The notes: generated by a model not told the origin, from the sequence alone. A stretch of DNA of 64,000 bases from Acetivibrio alkalicellulosi (GCA_008125075.1 VLTH01000003.1:759480-823479); one strand, 5' to 3'; counted from the stretch's first letter, positions 24,362-33,935 are shown. Program-made: numbers and translations.

Positions 24362-24754
24362 ATGAAAAATGTACCAGATACTAAGATGGGAAAAATGTAT
24401 AAAGAACATATTGAGTATATTATAAATAAAAACATTGAAGCATTATTGGATCAATACACTGACGATTGTTTACTTATAAGCAGTTTTATGAAAGAACCAG
24501 TTTATTATAAAGGAAAAGAACAATTAAGAGAGCATATGAATGGAATTCTTGGAATTGATGGTCTTGAAACAGAAGTTGTTTTCTGGGCAGAATCAGAAGA
24601 TCCTCAAACTCTTATGGTTACCGAGATAATAAAGATGAAGACAAAAGATGGAGAGGCAAATATGAGGTTTGCTGATAGTTGGGTGTTAAGAGATGGCAAA
24701 ATAGCAATTCATTTTGCAGGAATGGTTCAATACCCAGATGGAACACTGGCATAA
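24362..24754 (+). CDS. SnoaL/NTF2-like protein (second)
   Basis: The 130-residue product fits the SnoaL-like family better than its neighbour: YKEHIEYIINKNIEALLDQY is followed by YTDDCLLISSF, then GKEQLREHMNGILG and a final FADSWVLRDGKIAIHFAG. This is the usual pattern of a helical cap and a twisted sheet with the closing WxxRDGKI strand. AAAGGAGG precedes the ATG, 23 bases after the previous gene. Function in this operon is unknown. Confidence 0.75.
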   Translation: MKNVPDTKMGKMYKEHIEYIINKNIEALLDQYTDDCLLISSFMKEPVYYKGKEQLREHMNGILGIDGLETEVVFWAESEDPQTLMVTEIIKMKTKDGEANMRFADSWVLRDGKIAIHFAGMVQYPDGTLA

Positions 24755-24783
24755 AAATAAGAATTATAAGGAGTGAATTAATA

Positions 24784-25605
24784 ATGCACGCATGTGAAAA
24801 AAAAGTAATTAAGAAAGATGGAATAAGTATACACATATTTGTAAGCCCTATTGATGGAGAAATGGTAAATTCAATTATTGTAGAGTCTAAAAATAGCCTT
24901 GTTATAATTGACGTGCCCTTGTTAAGACCTTATTCTTTAGAATTTAGAAATTATGCAGAACAAATAGGAAAACCCATTGACAGAGTTATTGTAACTCATG
25001 CTCATCCAGACCATTGGGCAAGTCTTGAACATTACAAAGATATTCCCATATATTCTACATTAGAAACCAAGAAAGAAATTAAAGAACTAGGTGACTGGAT
25101 GTTAGGATACCATAGGCAGATTCATGGAAGTTTGATTTCAGATGAAAAGGTTGTTCCAGAACATATTATAGATGATGGAAGTTTTACTATTGACGGTGTT
25201 ACATATACTGCAATGAAAGTATTTGATACTGAGTATAAAAGCATGTTAGTGCTTGATATTCCAAAAATAAAAACTCTTATAGCACAGGACATGATATATA
25301 ACAAAGTGTATTTATTTCTTGGAGAAAAAACTTCATCGGGTGAATTGTGCTGTGATAACTGGATAAAAGAAATTGAAAAGTATAAACTAAATAATTATGA
25401 AACTATAATTCCAGGACATGGAGAACCAACTGATGCATCATTACTAGATGAAAACATTAAATATCTTAAAGCTGCAAAAGAAATAATCATATCTTCTAAA
25501 TCTGGAGAAGAATTTAAAACCAAAATAATGGAAGAATATCCTGAATATCGAGTTCCATTTTTGCTTGATATGACTGCATATCTTTTATATGAAGCCAATG
25601 GATAA
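24784..25605 (+). CDS. Metallo-beta-lactamase-fold hydrolase
   Basis: The 273-residue protein has the MBL fold. The metal-binding motif H-x-H-x-D-H is complete in THAHPDHW (His72, His74, Asp76, His77), and IIPGHGEPTD near residue 209 supplies a further ligand. It resembles glyoxalase II-like and SoxH-type thioester or ester hydrolases. The frame is open 35 codons upstream into the previous gene, but AAGGAG at about 24769-24775 selects the ATG at 24784. It is the sixth gene of the DJ-1/ThDP cluster, and no signal peptide is seen. Confidence 0.88.
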   Translation: MHACEKKVIKKDGISIHIFVSPIDGEMVNSIIVESKNSLVIIDVPLLRPYSLEFRNYAEQIGKPIDRVIVTHAHPDHWASLEHYKDIPIYSTLETKKEIKELGDWMLGYHRQIHGSLISDEKVVPEHIIDDGSFTIDGVTYTAMKVFDTEYKSMLVLDIPKIKTLIAQDMIYNKVYLFLGEKTSSGELCCDNWIKEIEKYKLNNYETIIPGHGEPTDASLLDENIKYLKAAKEIIISSKSGEEFKTKIMEEYPEYRVPFLLDMTAYLLYEANG

Positions 25606-25686
25606 TTAATTGTTTAATTCTAAATAAAAAAGGTCGAACAGTGGCAAAAGTTACTGGTTAATCATCATCACACAAGGAGTTTGATT

Positions 25687-26115
25687 ATGGAGGCATTAGC
25701 TGTTTCACATGTGGGAATATCATGTAGTGATCCTATTAATATTGAAAAATTTTATACAAAACACTTTGGATTTAAGCGCTCAAGAGTATATGCACCAGGG
25801 CCTGATCAAGTAGTCATGATAAAGGCGGGCAACACTTACTTAGAACTATTTAAATCTTCTGAAAAATCTCCAGTACCTCTTCCTAAAGGAGCTGGGCAAG
25901 ATTATCCTGGATGGAGACATATTTGTTTTTCTGTGGATAACCTTGATGAGTTTTTGAAAGGTATGGGAAGTGATGCTGTTATAACCCTTGGGCCTTTGGA
26001 TATGAGTGATTTTATTCTAGATATGAAGGTGTGTTGGATTTCTGATCCTGAGGGAAATATTATAGAGCTTAATCAAGGTTATGTAGATGAAGAAGATCCT
26101 CCACAATTAAAGTAG
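25687..26115 (+). CDS. VOC family (glyoxalase/dioxygenase-fold) protein
   Basis: The 142-residue protein is a vicinal-oxygen-chelate protein with two beta-alpha-beta-beta-beta modules. Motifs include VSHVGISCSDPINIEKFY, YLELFKSS, WRHICFSVDNLDEFL and a closing WISDPEGNIIELNQG. Metal ligands could be His8, Glu in YLELF, His in WRHIC and Glu in IIELN, which is the glyoxalase I-like set. AAGGAG places the start at ATG 25687 rather than TTG 25681. A gap of about 80 bases separates it from the MBL gene, so it is the last gene of the cluster or has its own promoter. Confidence 0.88.
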   Translation: MEALAVSHVGISCSDPINIEKFYTKHFGFKRSRVYAPGPDQVVMIKAGNTYLELFKSSEKSPVPLPKGAGQDYPGWRHICFSVDNLDEFLKGMGSDAVITLGPLDMSDFILDMKVCWISDPEGNIIELNQGYVDEEDPPQLK

Positions 26116-26184
26116 TGTATTTCATTTAAAGAGTATATTTTTACACATGGCAGCAGTAGTTAATAACCGCTGCCATAAATAGGG

Positions 26185-26380
26185 TCCATGTTATTTAAGT
26201 GAAGAAAAATATGTAAGAAACATTGTGAAGCAAGTATTAGAGCCTGTTATTGCGACGAGGAAAGGGAGAGCATTGTTTGAGCGCTAGCGAGTTTTGCAAA
26301 GGCCCCGAGGAGTATTTACAGGCTCTAGACTGCGTAACTTAAGTTTCTGGAATATTTTTCTTCACTTTTGTTACACACAC
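26185..26380. repeat. Large palindromic element with TGTAACAAA ends (family E)
   Basis: Outer arms around 26189-26222 and 26343-26376 are inverted (AAGTGAAGAAAAATAT against ATATTTTTCTTCACTT). Inner arms AGAGCCTGT (26239-26247) and ACAGGCTCT (26318-26326) are perfect. The centre has further pairings, such as GCGCTAGCG. One end recurs at 32729-32785. This fills the 341-base gap after the VOC gene; no gene is seen in it. Confidence 0.75.
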
Positions 26381-26456
26381 CCCCATAAATATAGTAAGGA
26401 TGTTTATTTGAGCAATTATAAAAAGAGACTAGAAACAATGATGTGAGGTTTAATAA

Positions 26457-27194
26457 ATGATAATGGGAAAATATACAATTAAGAATGGTCAGGAGATTAT
26501 TGTGAGAAGGGCAAAAAAAGAGGATATTCCTGGTATTTTGAAGTTATATGAATGTGTTAAAATAACACCTGACAATTTAGAGATTAAGCTTAATAAAGAG
26601 GATGAAAACAGCTTTGTAAATAGAGGTGGTTTTTTTGAAATTTTAACTAATAAAGATCTTGAAAAAATAATATATGACGATAGATATATAGTATTAGTAT
26701 CGGTTTTGATAAAAAACAAAGATGAAGAAATTAACAGTTGTTTATATTGCAAACTAGATGTTGAATCAAATTGGAAACAGAAATCTTTTGATATTTTAGA
26801 TATAAAACAAAAGAAGTTTGAAAAGGCACTAATTGAAAACAAAGTATGTACGGCGGTAGAACATGCTATTATTCCATCAGTTCAAAGTAGAGGAGTGGCA
26901 TATCCGGTTATATTTGAGATGTATAGATATCTTATTAATTGTGAGAAATTATTCGTAATGTTACAGATATATACTTTAAAAGGTGTTTTTTTTAGAGGAA
27001 AATACAATTCTATTTATTTACCAAATAAGAGGAGTATAATTTTAAATGAAAAGTTAGGTGCTTATTTTGTGGCATCATATGATATTCCTAAAAAAAGGGT
27101 AGGGGAAAATGAAATTGAGATTAAATCAGATTTATATATATTAGATTTAGAATATGCCATTGGTATTTTGAGAAAGAAGCTAAATATATTATAA
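26457..27194 (+). CDS. Hypothetical protein with weak GNAT resemblance
   Basis: I do not recognise the 245-residue product with confidence. The N terminus (EIIVRRAKKEDIPGILKLYE) resembles the first strand and helix of GNAT acetyltransferases. A segment near residues 130-165 (AIIPSVQSRGVAYPVIFEMY) could correspond to the acetyl-CoA-binding turn. No clear Q/R-x-x-G-x-G/A is present, though QSRGVA is close. There is no signal peptide or membrane helix. GTGAGG lies before the ATG. It is flanked by repeats on both sides and appears to be transcribed alone. Confidence 0.6.
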   Translation: MIMGKYTIKNGQEIIVRRAKKEDIPGILKLYECVKITPDNLEIKLNKEDENSFVNRGGFFEILTNKDLEKIIYDDRYIVLVSVLIKNKDEEINSCLYCKLDVESNWKQKSFDILDIKQKKFEKALIENKVCTAVEHAIIPSVQSRGVAYPVIFEMYRYLINCEKLFVMLQIYTLKGVFFRGKYNSIYLPNKRSIILNEKLGAYFVASYDIPKKRVGENEIEIKSDLYILDLEYAIGILRKKLNIL

Positions 27195-27203
27195 TTTTCA
27201 CTA

Positions 27204-27316
27204 TATACTATTCTTCTCAAAAAGTTTGTTTTTTTAACAAACTTTTTAGAAGATATAGTTCCTCTGTTTATCGCAGCGGAACTTAACTACTATGATTGCA
27301 GCTTCCGCTGCGATAT
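27204..27316. repeat. 113-bp double-hairpin repeat (family D), copy 2
   Basis: This is the same length and nearly the same sequence as 18278-18390, in the same orientation. It starts 9 bases after the stop at 27194. The remaining 27317-27597 contains no gene that I can see, only an AT-rich leader to the ABC operon. Confidence 0.9.
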
Positions 27317-27597
27317 GTAATTTTGAGTACAAGTATTTACAAGATTCTATCTTATTCTAAAAATCCTCATTATATAGGGTGGAGTTCACATATAAAATTC
27401 AGCTGGGAGTTGAGTCTAGGGTAATTTAATGGAGTGTACTGTATTTTTTTTTGTTCAAAAAGATATTACATTTGTCACATAAAATAATTACTCCTGTAAC
27501 TTCTATTTATCATTTTATCTTGTTAAAATTGATTTATAATATAAAAGTTTAATCTACAAAACATTATTACTATAGAATTTTAAATAGGAGGCAAAGC

Positions 27598-28530
27598 ATG
27601 ATTATTAGTGTGAAAAATTTAGTGAAACGATATGGAGACTTATTGGCTTTAGATCATTTGAGCCTTGAAGTAAATGAGGGAGAGATTTATGGATTATTAG
27701 GACCAAACGGATCTGGAAAAACCACTGCTATTAACTGTATTCTGTCATTGTTAGACTATCACAAGGGAGAAATAGAAGTGTTTGGAAAGCCTATGAGCCC
27801 TAATGCCTATGATATTAAGAAAAATATTGGTGTAATTATGCAAAATGTTGCTGTTTTCGAAGAGCTTACTTCTTATGAAAATATTGATTATTTCTGCGGT
27901 CTTTATGTAAATGATAAAGCTTTAAGGAGACAAATGGTAGAAGAGGCAATTGAATTTGTGGGTTTAAATGAATTTAGAAAATTTTATCCTAAAAAATTAA
28001 GTGGTGGTTTGCTAAGGCGTCTAAATATAGCCTGTGGTATTGCTCATAAACCTAAATTAATTATTTTAGATGAACCTACTGTTGCTGTTGATCCACAAAG
28101 TAGAAATAAAATATTAGAGGGAATAGTTGAGTTAAACAGGCAAGGAGCTACTATAGTTTACACATCTCACTATATGGAAGAAGTGGAAAGAATTTGTTCT
28201 AAAATTACCATTTTAGATAAAGGAAAAGTTATTGCAACAGGTACAAAAGATCAATTAAAATCCATGATTACTTTAGGTGAGACCATAACAGTTGAGACAT
28301 ACGATATAACAAAAGACCAGATTGAACTTATTAGAAATCTCCCTCATATGTCACAGGTTGAGTACAAGGATAATTTGCTTATTATAAAATCTGATAAAGG
28401 AAAAAATAATTTGGAAATTATACTGGATTTTATTAAAAAGCAAAATATTAATTTTGGGAAAATATATACTGAATTGCCAACTTTAAATGATGTTTTTCTT
28501 GAGATTACAGGAAAAGAACTAAGAGATTAG
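27598..28530 (+). CDS. ABC-2 type exporter, ATP-binding protein
   Basis: The 310-residue ATPase powers an ABC-2 (CcmA/drug-resistance-like) exporter. Walker A GPNGSGKTT, the signature LSGGLLRRL, Walker B LIILDEPTVAVDP and the H-loop TSHYMEE are complete. A C-terminal extension (about 220-310) is typical of this subfamily. AGGAGG precedes the ATG. Two permease genes follow directly, so one ATPase probably serves a heterodimeric membrane part. A convergent NarL-type two-component system lies beyond them. Confidence 0.95.
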   Translation: MIISVKNLVKRYGDLLALDHLSLEVNEGEIYGLLGPNGSGKTTAINCILSLLDYHKGEIEVFGKPMSPNAYDIKKNIGVIMQNVAVFEELTSYENIDYFCGLYVNDKALRRQMVEEAIEFVGLNEFRKFYPKKLSGGLLRRLNIACGIAHKPKLIILDEPTVAVDPQSRNKILEGIVELNRQGATIVYTSHYMEEVERICSKITILDKGKVIATGTKDQLKSMITLGETITVETYDITKDQIELIRNLPHMSQVEYKDNLLIIKSDKGKNNLEIILDFIKKQNINFGKIYTELPTLNDVFLEITGKELRD

Positions 28531-28540
28531 GGGGGATAAG

Positions 28541-29674
28541 ATGTTTATTCATATTTTTACGTATAGACTAAAATGTTTGTTACGTGACAAGGAAATGATC
28601 TTTTGGACATTGCTCTTTCCTTTGTTATTAGGAACGTTTTTTAAAATGGCTTTAGGAGGTATTCATGACAATAGCTTTGAAACAATAAATATTGCAGTTG
28701 TACAAAGTGATTCCTATAATGTGAGTTCGGATTTTAAAAATGTATTAGAAAGAGTTTCAACCGGAGATAAGCCAATGTTTAATGTGACCGAAACTGACAT
28801 TTTAGGCGCTAGAAAACTAATTGAAGAGAGAAAAGTAATAGCCTATTTAACTGTTGATGATGAAATAAAAGTTTTTGTTCAACAATCAGGACTTGGTCAA
28901 ACAATAGTAAAAATCTTTGTTGAAAATTATCAACAAAGTGCAGCTGCAGTAGAAACCATTTTAATGAAAGACCCTCAGAATATGGACACTATTGGTGGTT
29001 TATTGAGTACTCGTCACAATTATTTAAGTGAGGTACCTATTAGCAATTCTGAACCAAATGGTATTCTCATTGCATTTTATTCCCTTATAGCAATGACCTG
29101 TGTTTTTGGAGCAACTATGGGATTAAAAGAGGTTATGGATATTCAAGCAGATCAAAGTGAACGAGCTGCCCGTTCTAGTTTGGTTCCTGTCAATAAGTTA
29201 AAAAGATACTTATACAGCATGGCAGCATCACTGGTTATTCATTTTGGAGAGGTAGTATTATTAATAGCCTACTTGCACTTTGCATTGGGAGTTGACTTTG
29301 GTGAAAGAACACCTTACATTTTTCTTACAGCTTTGATTGGCTCTGCTACTGGCCTAAGCTTTGGAAGCTTTATAAGCTCTGTTGTTAAAAAAAGTGAAGG
29401 TATAAAGACTGCAATAATGGTTTCTACTACAATGATAGGTTCTTTTTTGGCAGGGATGATGTTTCATCAAATAAAATATATTGTTTCGGAGAATGTACCA
29501 TTTTTAGCAATGATAAATCCAGTAAATATTATAACTGATGCATTTTATAGCCTGTACTATTATGATACTTTAAGAAGGTATTGGTTAAACATGGGACTAG
29601 CAACCATTTTTATAATTATTTTTTCAGTAGGAACATATTTGGTATTAAGGAGGCAAAAATATGCCAGTATTTAA
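28541..29674 (+). CDS. ABC-2 type exporter, permease 1
   Basis: The 377-residue protein has an N-terminal helix (about 20-37), a large extracytoplasmic segment (40-175) and five to six helices in the C-terminal half, the normal ABC-2 permease arrangement (pfam12698-like). The segment EVMDIQADQSERAARSSLVP is in the position of the conserved coupling region after helix 2. GGGGGGA lies before the ATG, 10 bases after the ATPase stop. It overlaps the next permease by 14 bases. Confidence 0.9.
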   Translation: MFIHIFTYRLKCLLRDKEMIFWTLLFPLLLGTFFKMALGGIHDNSFETINIAVVQSDSYNVSSDFKNVLERVSTGDKPMFNVTETDILGARKLIEERKVIAYLTVDDEIKVFVQQSGLGQTIVKIFVENYQQSAAAVETILMKDPQNMDTIGGLLSTRHNYLSEVPISNSEPNGILIAFYSLIAMTCVFGATMGLKEVMDIQADQSERAARSSLVPVNKLKRYLYSMAASLVIHFGEVVLLIAYLHFALGVDFGERTPYIFLTALIGSATGLSFGSFISSVVKKSEGIKTAIMVSTTMIGSFLAGMMFHQIKYIVSENVPFLAMINPVNIITDAFYSLYYYDTLRRYWLNMGLATIFIIIFSVGTYLVLRRQKYASI

Positions 29675-30827
29675 ATTGAGTATTAAAGTTTTACAAAAAA
29701 ATATACCGGGGATGTTGATTTATTTATTTGTATTTATAGTAATTTCACTGCTTTTTGCTGGTTTAATGCCTAAGCAGACTGAAGTTGATTTTAATCAGAG
29801 TAAAGTAAATTTAGTTTTCATATCTCATGATGAAAGCATTTTAATTGATGGATTTAAAGAGAATTTATCAAGATATGCAAAATTTATAGATATTGAAGAT
29901 AACAGGGAAGCATTACAAGATGCAATGTTTTTTGCAAGTGCACAATATATTGTTCGTATTCCTGAAGGATTTACTAAATCTATAATGAATAAAGAGCCCA
30001 TTAATCTTGAAAAAACAACAGTAACAGGTTCAGCTTCAAGTGCATATATAGATACAACAATAAACCAGTTTTTTAATATTGCAAAAATGTATTTAAGTGT
30101 TTTTCCAAATATAACTCAGGAAGAATTAGTTGAACTAGTTAAAGATAATATGGCTAAAGAAGTATCTGTTTCATTTGTGGAAGATGATTATGGAAACAAG
30201 GGACATATGTTTAGACATAGTTACTTTAACTATTTGGCATACTCAATGTTTGCAGTATTGGTTTTAGGTATAGGTTCAGTATTAATTGTACTAAATAAGC
30301 GTGATATAAAAATGAGAAATATGTGTGCACCAGTTTCACAGTTTAAGATTAAGCTACAGTTTTTACTTGCTCACTTGCTTTTTACAGTTATTATCTGGGC
30401 AATTATGATGTTTTTTTACATGATTTTTGACAAAGGAAATTTTGCACAAATAAAGACATTGTATTATATGTTAAATGCCTTTGTATTTGCATTAACAGCA
30501 TCATCTGTAAGCTTCCTGATTGGAAATCTTCTTAAAAATAAAAACACCCTTTCAGCTGTAAGTAATGTAGTGACATTAGGGCCGTCTTTTATTAGTGGTA
30601 TTTTCGTTCCTCAGGAATTTTTAGGATCTACAGTATTAAGAATTGCAAGCTTTACACCAACCTATTGGTATGCAAAAGGTAATGGTATTATAGCAAATAT
30701 TAATGTTTTTAATTTGAACAATTTAAAACCTGTCATATCATCTATGATGGTACAGATAGGATTTGCCATTGTTTTTTTGTCAATATCACTTGTGCTAAGT
30801 AAAAGACGAGAGTTGATCAGTAATTAA
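29661..30827 (+). CDS. ABC-2 type exporter, permease 2
   Basis: The 388-residue protein has the same layout as permease 1: a first helix (about 15-35), an external domain to about residue 190, then six helices. The C-terminal part contains GPSFISGIFVPQEFLG, a common ABC-2 feature near the last helices. The start lies inside the end of permease 1, with AGGAGG seven bases ahead. The two permeases probably pair. The substrate is unknown; antibiotic or peptide export is typical for systems next to NarL-type sensors. Confidence 0.9.
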   Translation: MPVFKLSIKVLQKNIPGMLIYLFVFIVISLLFAGLMPKQTEVDFNQSKVNLVFISHDESILIDGFKENLSRYAKFIDIEDNREALQDAMFFASAQYIVRIPEGFTKSIMNKEPINLEKTTVTGSASSAYIDTTINQFFNIAKMYLSVFPNITQEELVELVKDNMAKEVSVSFVEDDYGNKGHMFRHSYFNYLAYSMFAVLVLGIGSVLIVLNKRDIKMRNMCAPVSQFKIKLQFLLAHLLFTVIIWAIMMFFYMIFDKGNFAQIKTLYYMLNAFVFALTASSVSFLIGNLLKNKNTLSAVSNVVTLGPSFISGIFVPQEFLGSTVLRIASFTPTYWYAKGNGIIANINVFNLNNLKPVISSMMVQIGFAIVFLSISLVLSKRRELISN

Positions 30828-30845
30828 ACATCCTATGATAATAGA

Positions 30846-30919
30846 TTCAGATGGGGTCTAAATCCGAACCTATGTAACAAAAGCGAAGAAAAATATGCAC
30901 CCATAAATCCCCATCTGAA
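30846..30919. terminator. Inverted repeat between the exporter and the response regulator
   Basis: TTCAGATGGGG (30846-30856) pairs perfectly with CCCCATCTGAA (30909-30919). A TGTAACAAA-type motif lies within the loop (30872-30896). The position between converging genes suggests a two-way terminator or an inserted repeat. Confidence 0.55.
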
Positions 30920-30941
30920 ATTCTAATTTAGGCTCACTATA

Positions 30942-31565
30942 TTAAACCATATTTTTGTAATAGAAAATAGCCAGTTGGGTGCGATCTCTCAAATTGAGTT
31001 TTTCTAAAATTATACTGATATAATTTCTTATTGTACCTTCACACAAAAATAGTTTGTCAGAAATCTCTTTGTTTGATAAACCGTTTGCTAAATATTTAAT
31101 GATTTCTAATTCTTTTTCGTTAAGATCAAAGCTTTTAGTAGCTGGTTTTTTATTTGTTTTAAGAAGTGATGGGATTTTGTCAATAATTTCGTCTCCATAT
31201 ACCCTTTGACCAGCATAAACAGTTTTTACTGCTGGAATAATACTTTCAAAATTTTGTTTTAAGATATAACCTTTAGCTCCTATTTGAAAAGCCTTGACGA
31301 TATATTCATCATCTTTAAAGGTTGTTAGAAATAATATTTTTGCATTAGCATCTTTTTTAAGGATTATTTGGGCAGCTTCTATACCTGTCATTTCACCCAT
31401 ACGTATATCCATTAGTAATAGGTCAGGTTTTAATTGCTCATAAAGATTTACAGCTTCTAGTCCGCTTTGTCCAGAGCCTATGATCTGGATGTCTTTATCG
31501 GTGCTAAGTATTGTTTTAAGTGATGTTAAAACTAATTTATCATCATCTACTATTATTACTTTCAA
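30942..31565 (-). CDS. NarL/FixJ-type response regulator
   Basis: The 207-residue regulator has a receiver domain (1-120) with the acidic pair in VIIVDDD, the phosphoacceptor Asp in LLLMDIRMG, and a conserved Lys in GYILKQ. A LuxR-type helix-turn-helix follows (about 145-207, LNEKELEIIKYLANGLSNKEIS). The start is TTG at 31565, fixed by GGAGGGG; the frame open to 31604 lies within the kinase gene and is not needed. It is translated just after the kinase, four bases apart, and probably controls the facing exporter. Confidence 0.93.
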   Translation of the reverse strand: MKVIIVDDDKLVLTSLKTILSTDKDIQIIGSGQSGLEAVNLYEQLKPDLLLMDIRMGEMTGIEAAQIILKKDANAKILFLTTFKDDEYIVKAFQIGAKGYILKQNFESIIPAVKTVYAGQRVYGDEIIDKIPSLLKTNKKPATKSFDLNEKELEIIKYLANGLSNKEISDKLFLCEGTIRNYISIILEKLNLRDRTQLAIFYYKNMV

Positions 31566-31569
31566 TTCG

Positions 31570-32646
31570 TTACCCCTCCTTTGGAATGGAAATAAAAATT
31601 TCAAAACCCTTGTCTACTCGAAAATTGATTATACCCTTTAAAGATTGTACACGATCTATCATATTTGTTAAGCCAATTCCATTTTTAGTATCAACTGATT
31701 TCTTTTTACCATTATCTCTTATAATAAATTGATAAAAAGCAGGGTGCTCTCTTAATTTAATAATAACATGTGTTGCATCAGAGTGTTTTATTATGTTTGA
31801 GAGAGCTTCTTTAATAATAGAAATAATAGCCATGCGAGCAGCTTTTGAAGGCTGAGTATTTAATCCATCATCAAAGTTTATTTCACAAAAAGTGAAGCTG
31901 TTAACTATTGACTTTATTTGCATATGAAGATCTATGGATTTGTCATGTAAATCATGGATACTGTTTCTAATGCTGTTCATAGCTTCTGTTAATGTAACGT
32001 TTACTGTTTTTAAAGGCTCTTTTAAGTTTCCTTCATTACTTACAGTTATCAGTGCTCCGATTTGAAGAATTGCACTAGATAGTTGATGGCCTACATGATC
32101 ATGAATTTCTCTGGCAATACGGTTCCTTTCACTCAAAGTTGCTAAATTAATATCGGTATCGTATTTTTCTAGTAATGCCTTGTTCTGTAATTTTAGCTTT
32201 GTTGACATTTCACGAGCATTATCGGCTAATTTATTATACTGGCTTTTTTGTTTATATAGTGCACTAGATCTATATTTTAATGCAATTGCCATAACACTCA
32301 AACCTATTATTATTCCTATTGTTGTATAAGTGTAATAACTCCAGGAGTTAATAATTGGAAGAGTGAAAAGCAAAACACCTATTTGCTCAATTTTTAGGGA
32401 AATATCATAAAATAATAGTGGTACAAAAATAATGAGTTCTGGAATAAAGAAGCATAATATAAAGAAAGCTATGTATAGAAAACGTTTAACAAGTAGTCTG
32501 TCAAAATAACTTGCAAGACTCCATATAATAATTGAAATTATCAAGGGTAATACTGAAATTTCAATTGTTGTTTGAAGTAAATATACAGACAAACAGGCAA
32601 ATAAAATTATACATTTATCATTTAACTCAGTTGTATAAATTGACAT
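31570..32646 (-). CDS. NarL-family sensor histidine kinase
   Basis: The 358-residue kinase has four to five N-terminal membrane helices (about residues 12-120) with very short loops, so it probably senses within or at the membrane. A short coiled coil follows (about 130-160). The HisKA_3 box SERNRIAREIHDHVGHQL holds the phosphorylated histidine, and the HATPase domain shows IIKEALSNIIKHS and NGIGLTNM. AGGAGG precedes the ATG. Membrane-buried sensors of this kind often respond to cell-envelope stress and regulate ABC exporters; that fits the neighbouring operon but is not proven. Confidence 0.93.
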   Translation of the reverse strand: MSIYTTELNDKCIILFACLSVYLLQTTIEISVLPLIISIIIWSLASYFDRLLVKRFLYIAFFILCFFIPELIIFVPLLFYDISLKIEQIGVLLFTLPIINSWSYYTYTTIGIIIGLSVMAIALKYRSSALYKQKSQYNKLADNAREMSTKLKLQNKALLEKYDTDINLATLSERNRIAREIHDHVGHQLSSAILQIGALITVSNEGNLKEPLKTVNVTLTEAMNSIRNSIHDLHDKSIDLHMQIKSIVNSFTFCEINFDDGLNTQPSKAARMAIISIIKEALSNIIKHSDATHVIIKLREHPAFYQFIIRDNGKKKSVDTKNGIGLTNMIDRVQSLKGIINFRVDKGFEIFISIPKEG

Positions 32647-32728
32647 ATTGCCTCCTTTAGATTAAATAATTCTACGATTATATTGTAAAACAGTATTTTG
32701 TATTATTCAAGAAGTGGTTATAAATAGT

Positions 32729-32785
32729 GTGTGTAACAAAAGTGAAGAAAAATATTCGAAAAACTTAAGTTGCGCAATATAGAGC
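32729..32785. repeat. Family E end fragment
   Basis: About 57 bases starting GTGTGTAACAAAAGTGAAGA match the inverted right end of the large element at 26185-26380 (through AACTTAAGTT and AGAGC). Only one arm is present. It lies between the kinase and queA, which are divergent. Confidence 0.65.
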
Positions 32786-32909
32786 ATGTTAATAATAATT
32801 GCTTTGTGGCTTTTACACAAAAATAAGATTCCGAAATTTACCTTGCGGAATAAATTGTTTTAATGTATTATTCTACATATACTAAAAAAAAATTAAAATG
32901 GTGTGTTAT

Positions 32910-33935
32910 ATGAGAGTTGATGATTTTTTTTATGATTTACCTGAGGAGCTTATTGCTCAGGAACCTTCACCGGACAGGCATATGTCAAGACTACTTATGC
33001 TAAATAAGGATACGGGAAATATTGAACACAAAGTGTTTAAAGATATAATTAATTATTTTAATGAAGGTGACTGTCTTGTATTAAATAATACCAGAGTTAT
33101 TCCAGCAAGGCTTATTGGCCAAAGGGAAGACACTGGAGGAAAAATTGAATTTGTTTTGCTTAATAAAATTAACGGTGATGTATGGGAAGTTATTTTAAAG
33201 CCAGGAAAAAGAGCAAAACCAGGTGCAAGATTTGTTTTTGGAAATGGAGAATTAAAGGCAGAAATATTAGAAGTTATTCAGGAAGGTAATAGATTAGTTA
33301 GGTTTGAATACGATGGTATATTTGAACAGGTACTAGATAAGGTGGGGATAGTTCCACTACCTCCTTATATAACTAAAAGCCTTGATGATAAAGAACGGTA
33401 CCAGACTGTTTACTCAAAACACAGTGGGTCTGCTGCCGCTCCAACTGCTGGACTTCATTTTACAAAAGAGCTATTGGATGAAATAGAAAAAAAAGGCGTT
33501 GATATTGCCTATGTGACTTTACATGTTGGACTTGGTACTTTTAGGCCTGTAAAAGTTGAGGATATTTCACAACATAAAATGCACAGTGAATTTTATTGGA
33601 TAAATAAAGAAGAATGTGATAAAATAAACAGAGCTAAAAAAAATGGCAAAAAGGTAATTGCAATAGGTACTACAAGTTGTAGGGTACTTGAAACTGTTGG
33701 AGATGAAGATGGAATTATGAATCCTCAAAGTGGATGGACAGATATTTATATTTACCCTGGATACAAATTTAAGATTGTGGATTCTATCATTACAAATTTT
33801 CATTTGCCTGGTTCTACTCTTATTATGTTGGTTAGTGCATTTGCAGGGCGTGAAAAAATAATTGCAGCATATGAGGAAGCAGTAAAAGAAAGATACAGGT
33901 TTTTTAGTTTTGGTGATGCTATGTTTATTAAATAG
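32910..33935 (+). CDS. queA: S-adenosylmethionine:tRNA ribosyltransferase-isomerase
   Basis: QueA makes epoxyqueuosine from preQ1-modified tRNA using the ribosyl part of S-adenosylmethionine. The 341-residue length is normal. The N terminus [19 protein letters not shown] and the motifs [14 protein letters not shown] and TTSCRVLE are characteristic. The ATG at 32910 matches the family start; the in-frame ATG at 32898 is less likely, and neither has a strong ribosome binding site. tgt follows 55 bases later, the usual pairing. Confidence 0.97.
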   Translation: MRVDDFFYDLPEELIAQEPSPDRHMSRLLMLNKDTGNIEHKVFKDIINYFNEGDCLVLNNTRVIPARLIGQREDTGGKIEFVLLNKINGDVWEVILKPGKRAKPGARFVFGNGELKAEILEVIQEGNRLVRFEYDGIFEQVLDKVGIVPLPPYITKSLDDKERYQTVYSKHSGSAAAPTAGLHFTKELLDEIEKKGVDIAYVTLHVGLGTFRPVKVEDISQHKMHSEFYWINKEECDKINRAKKNGKKVIAIGTTSCRVLETVGDEDGIMNPQSGWTDIYIYPGYKFKIVDSIITNFHLPGSTLIMLVSAFAGREKIIAAYEEAVKERYRFFSFGDAMFIK

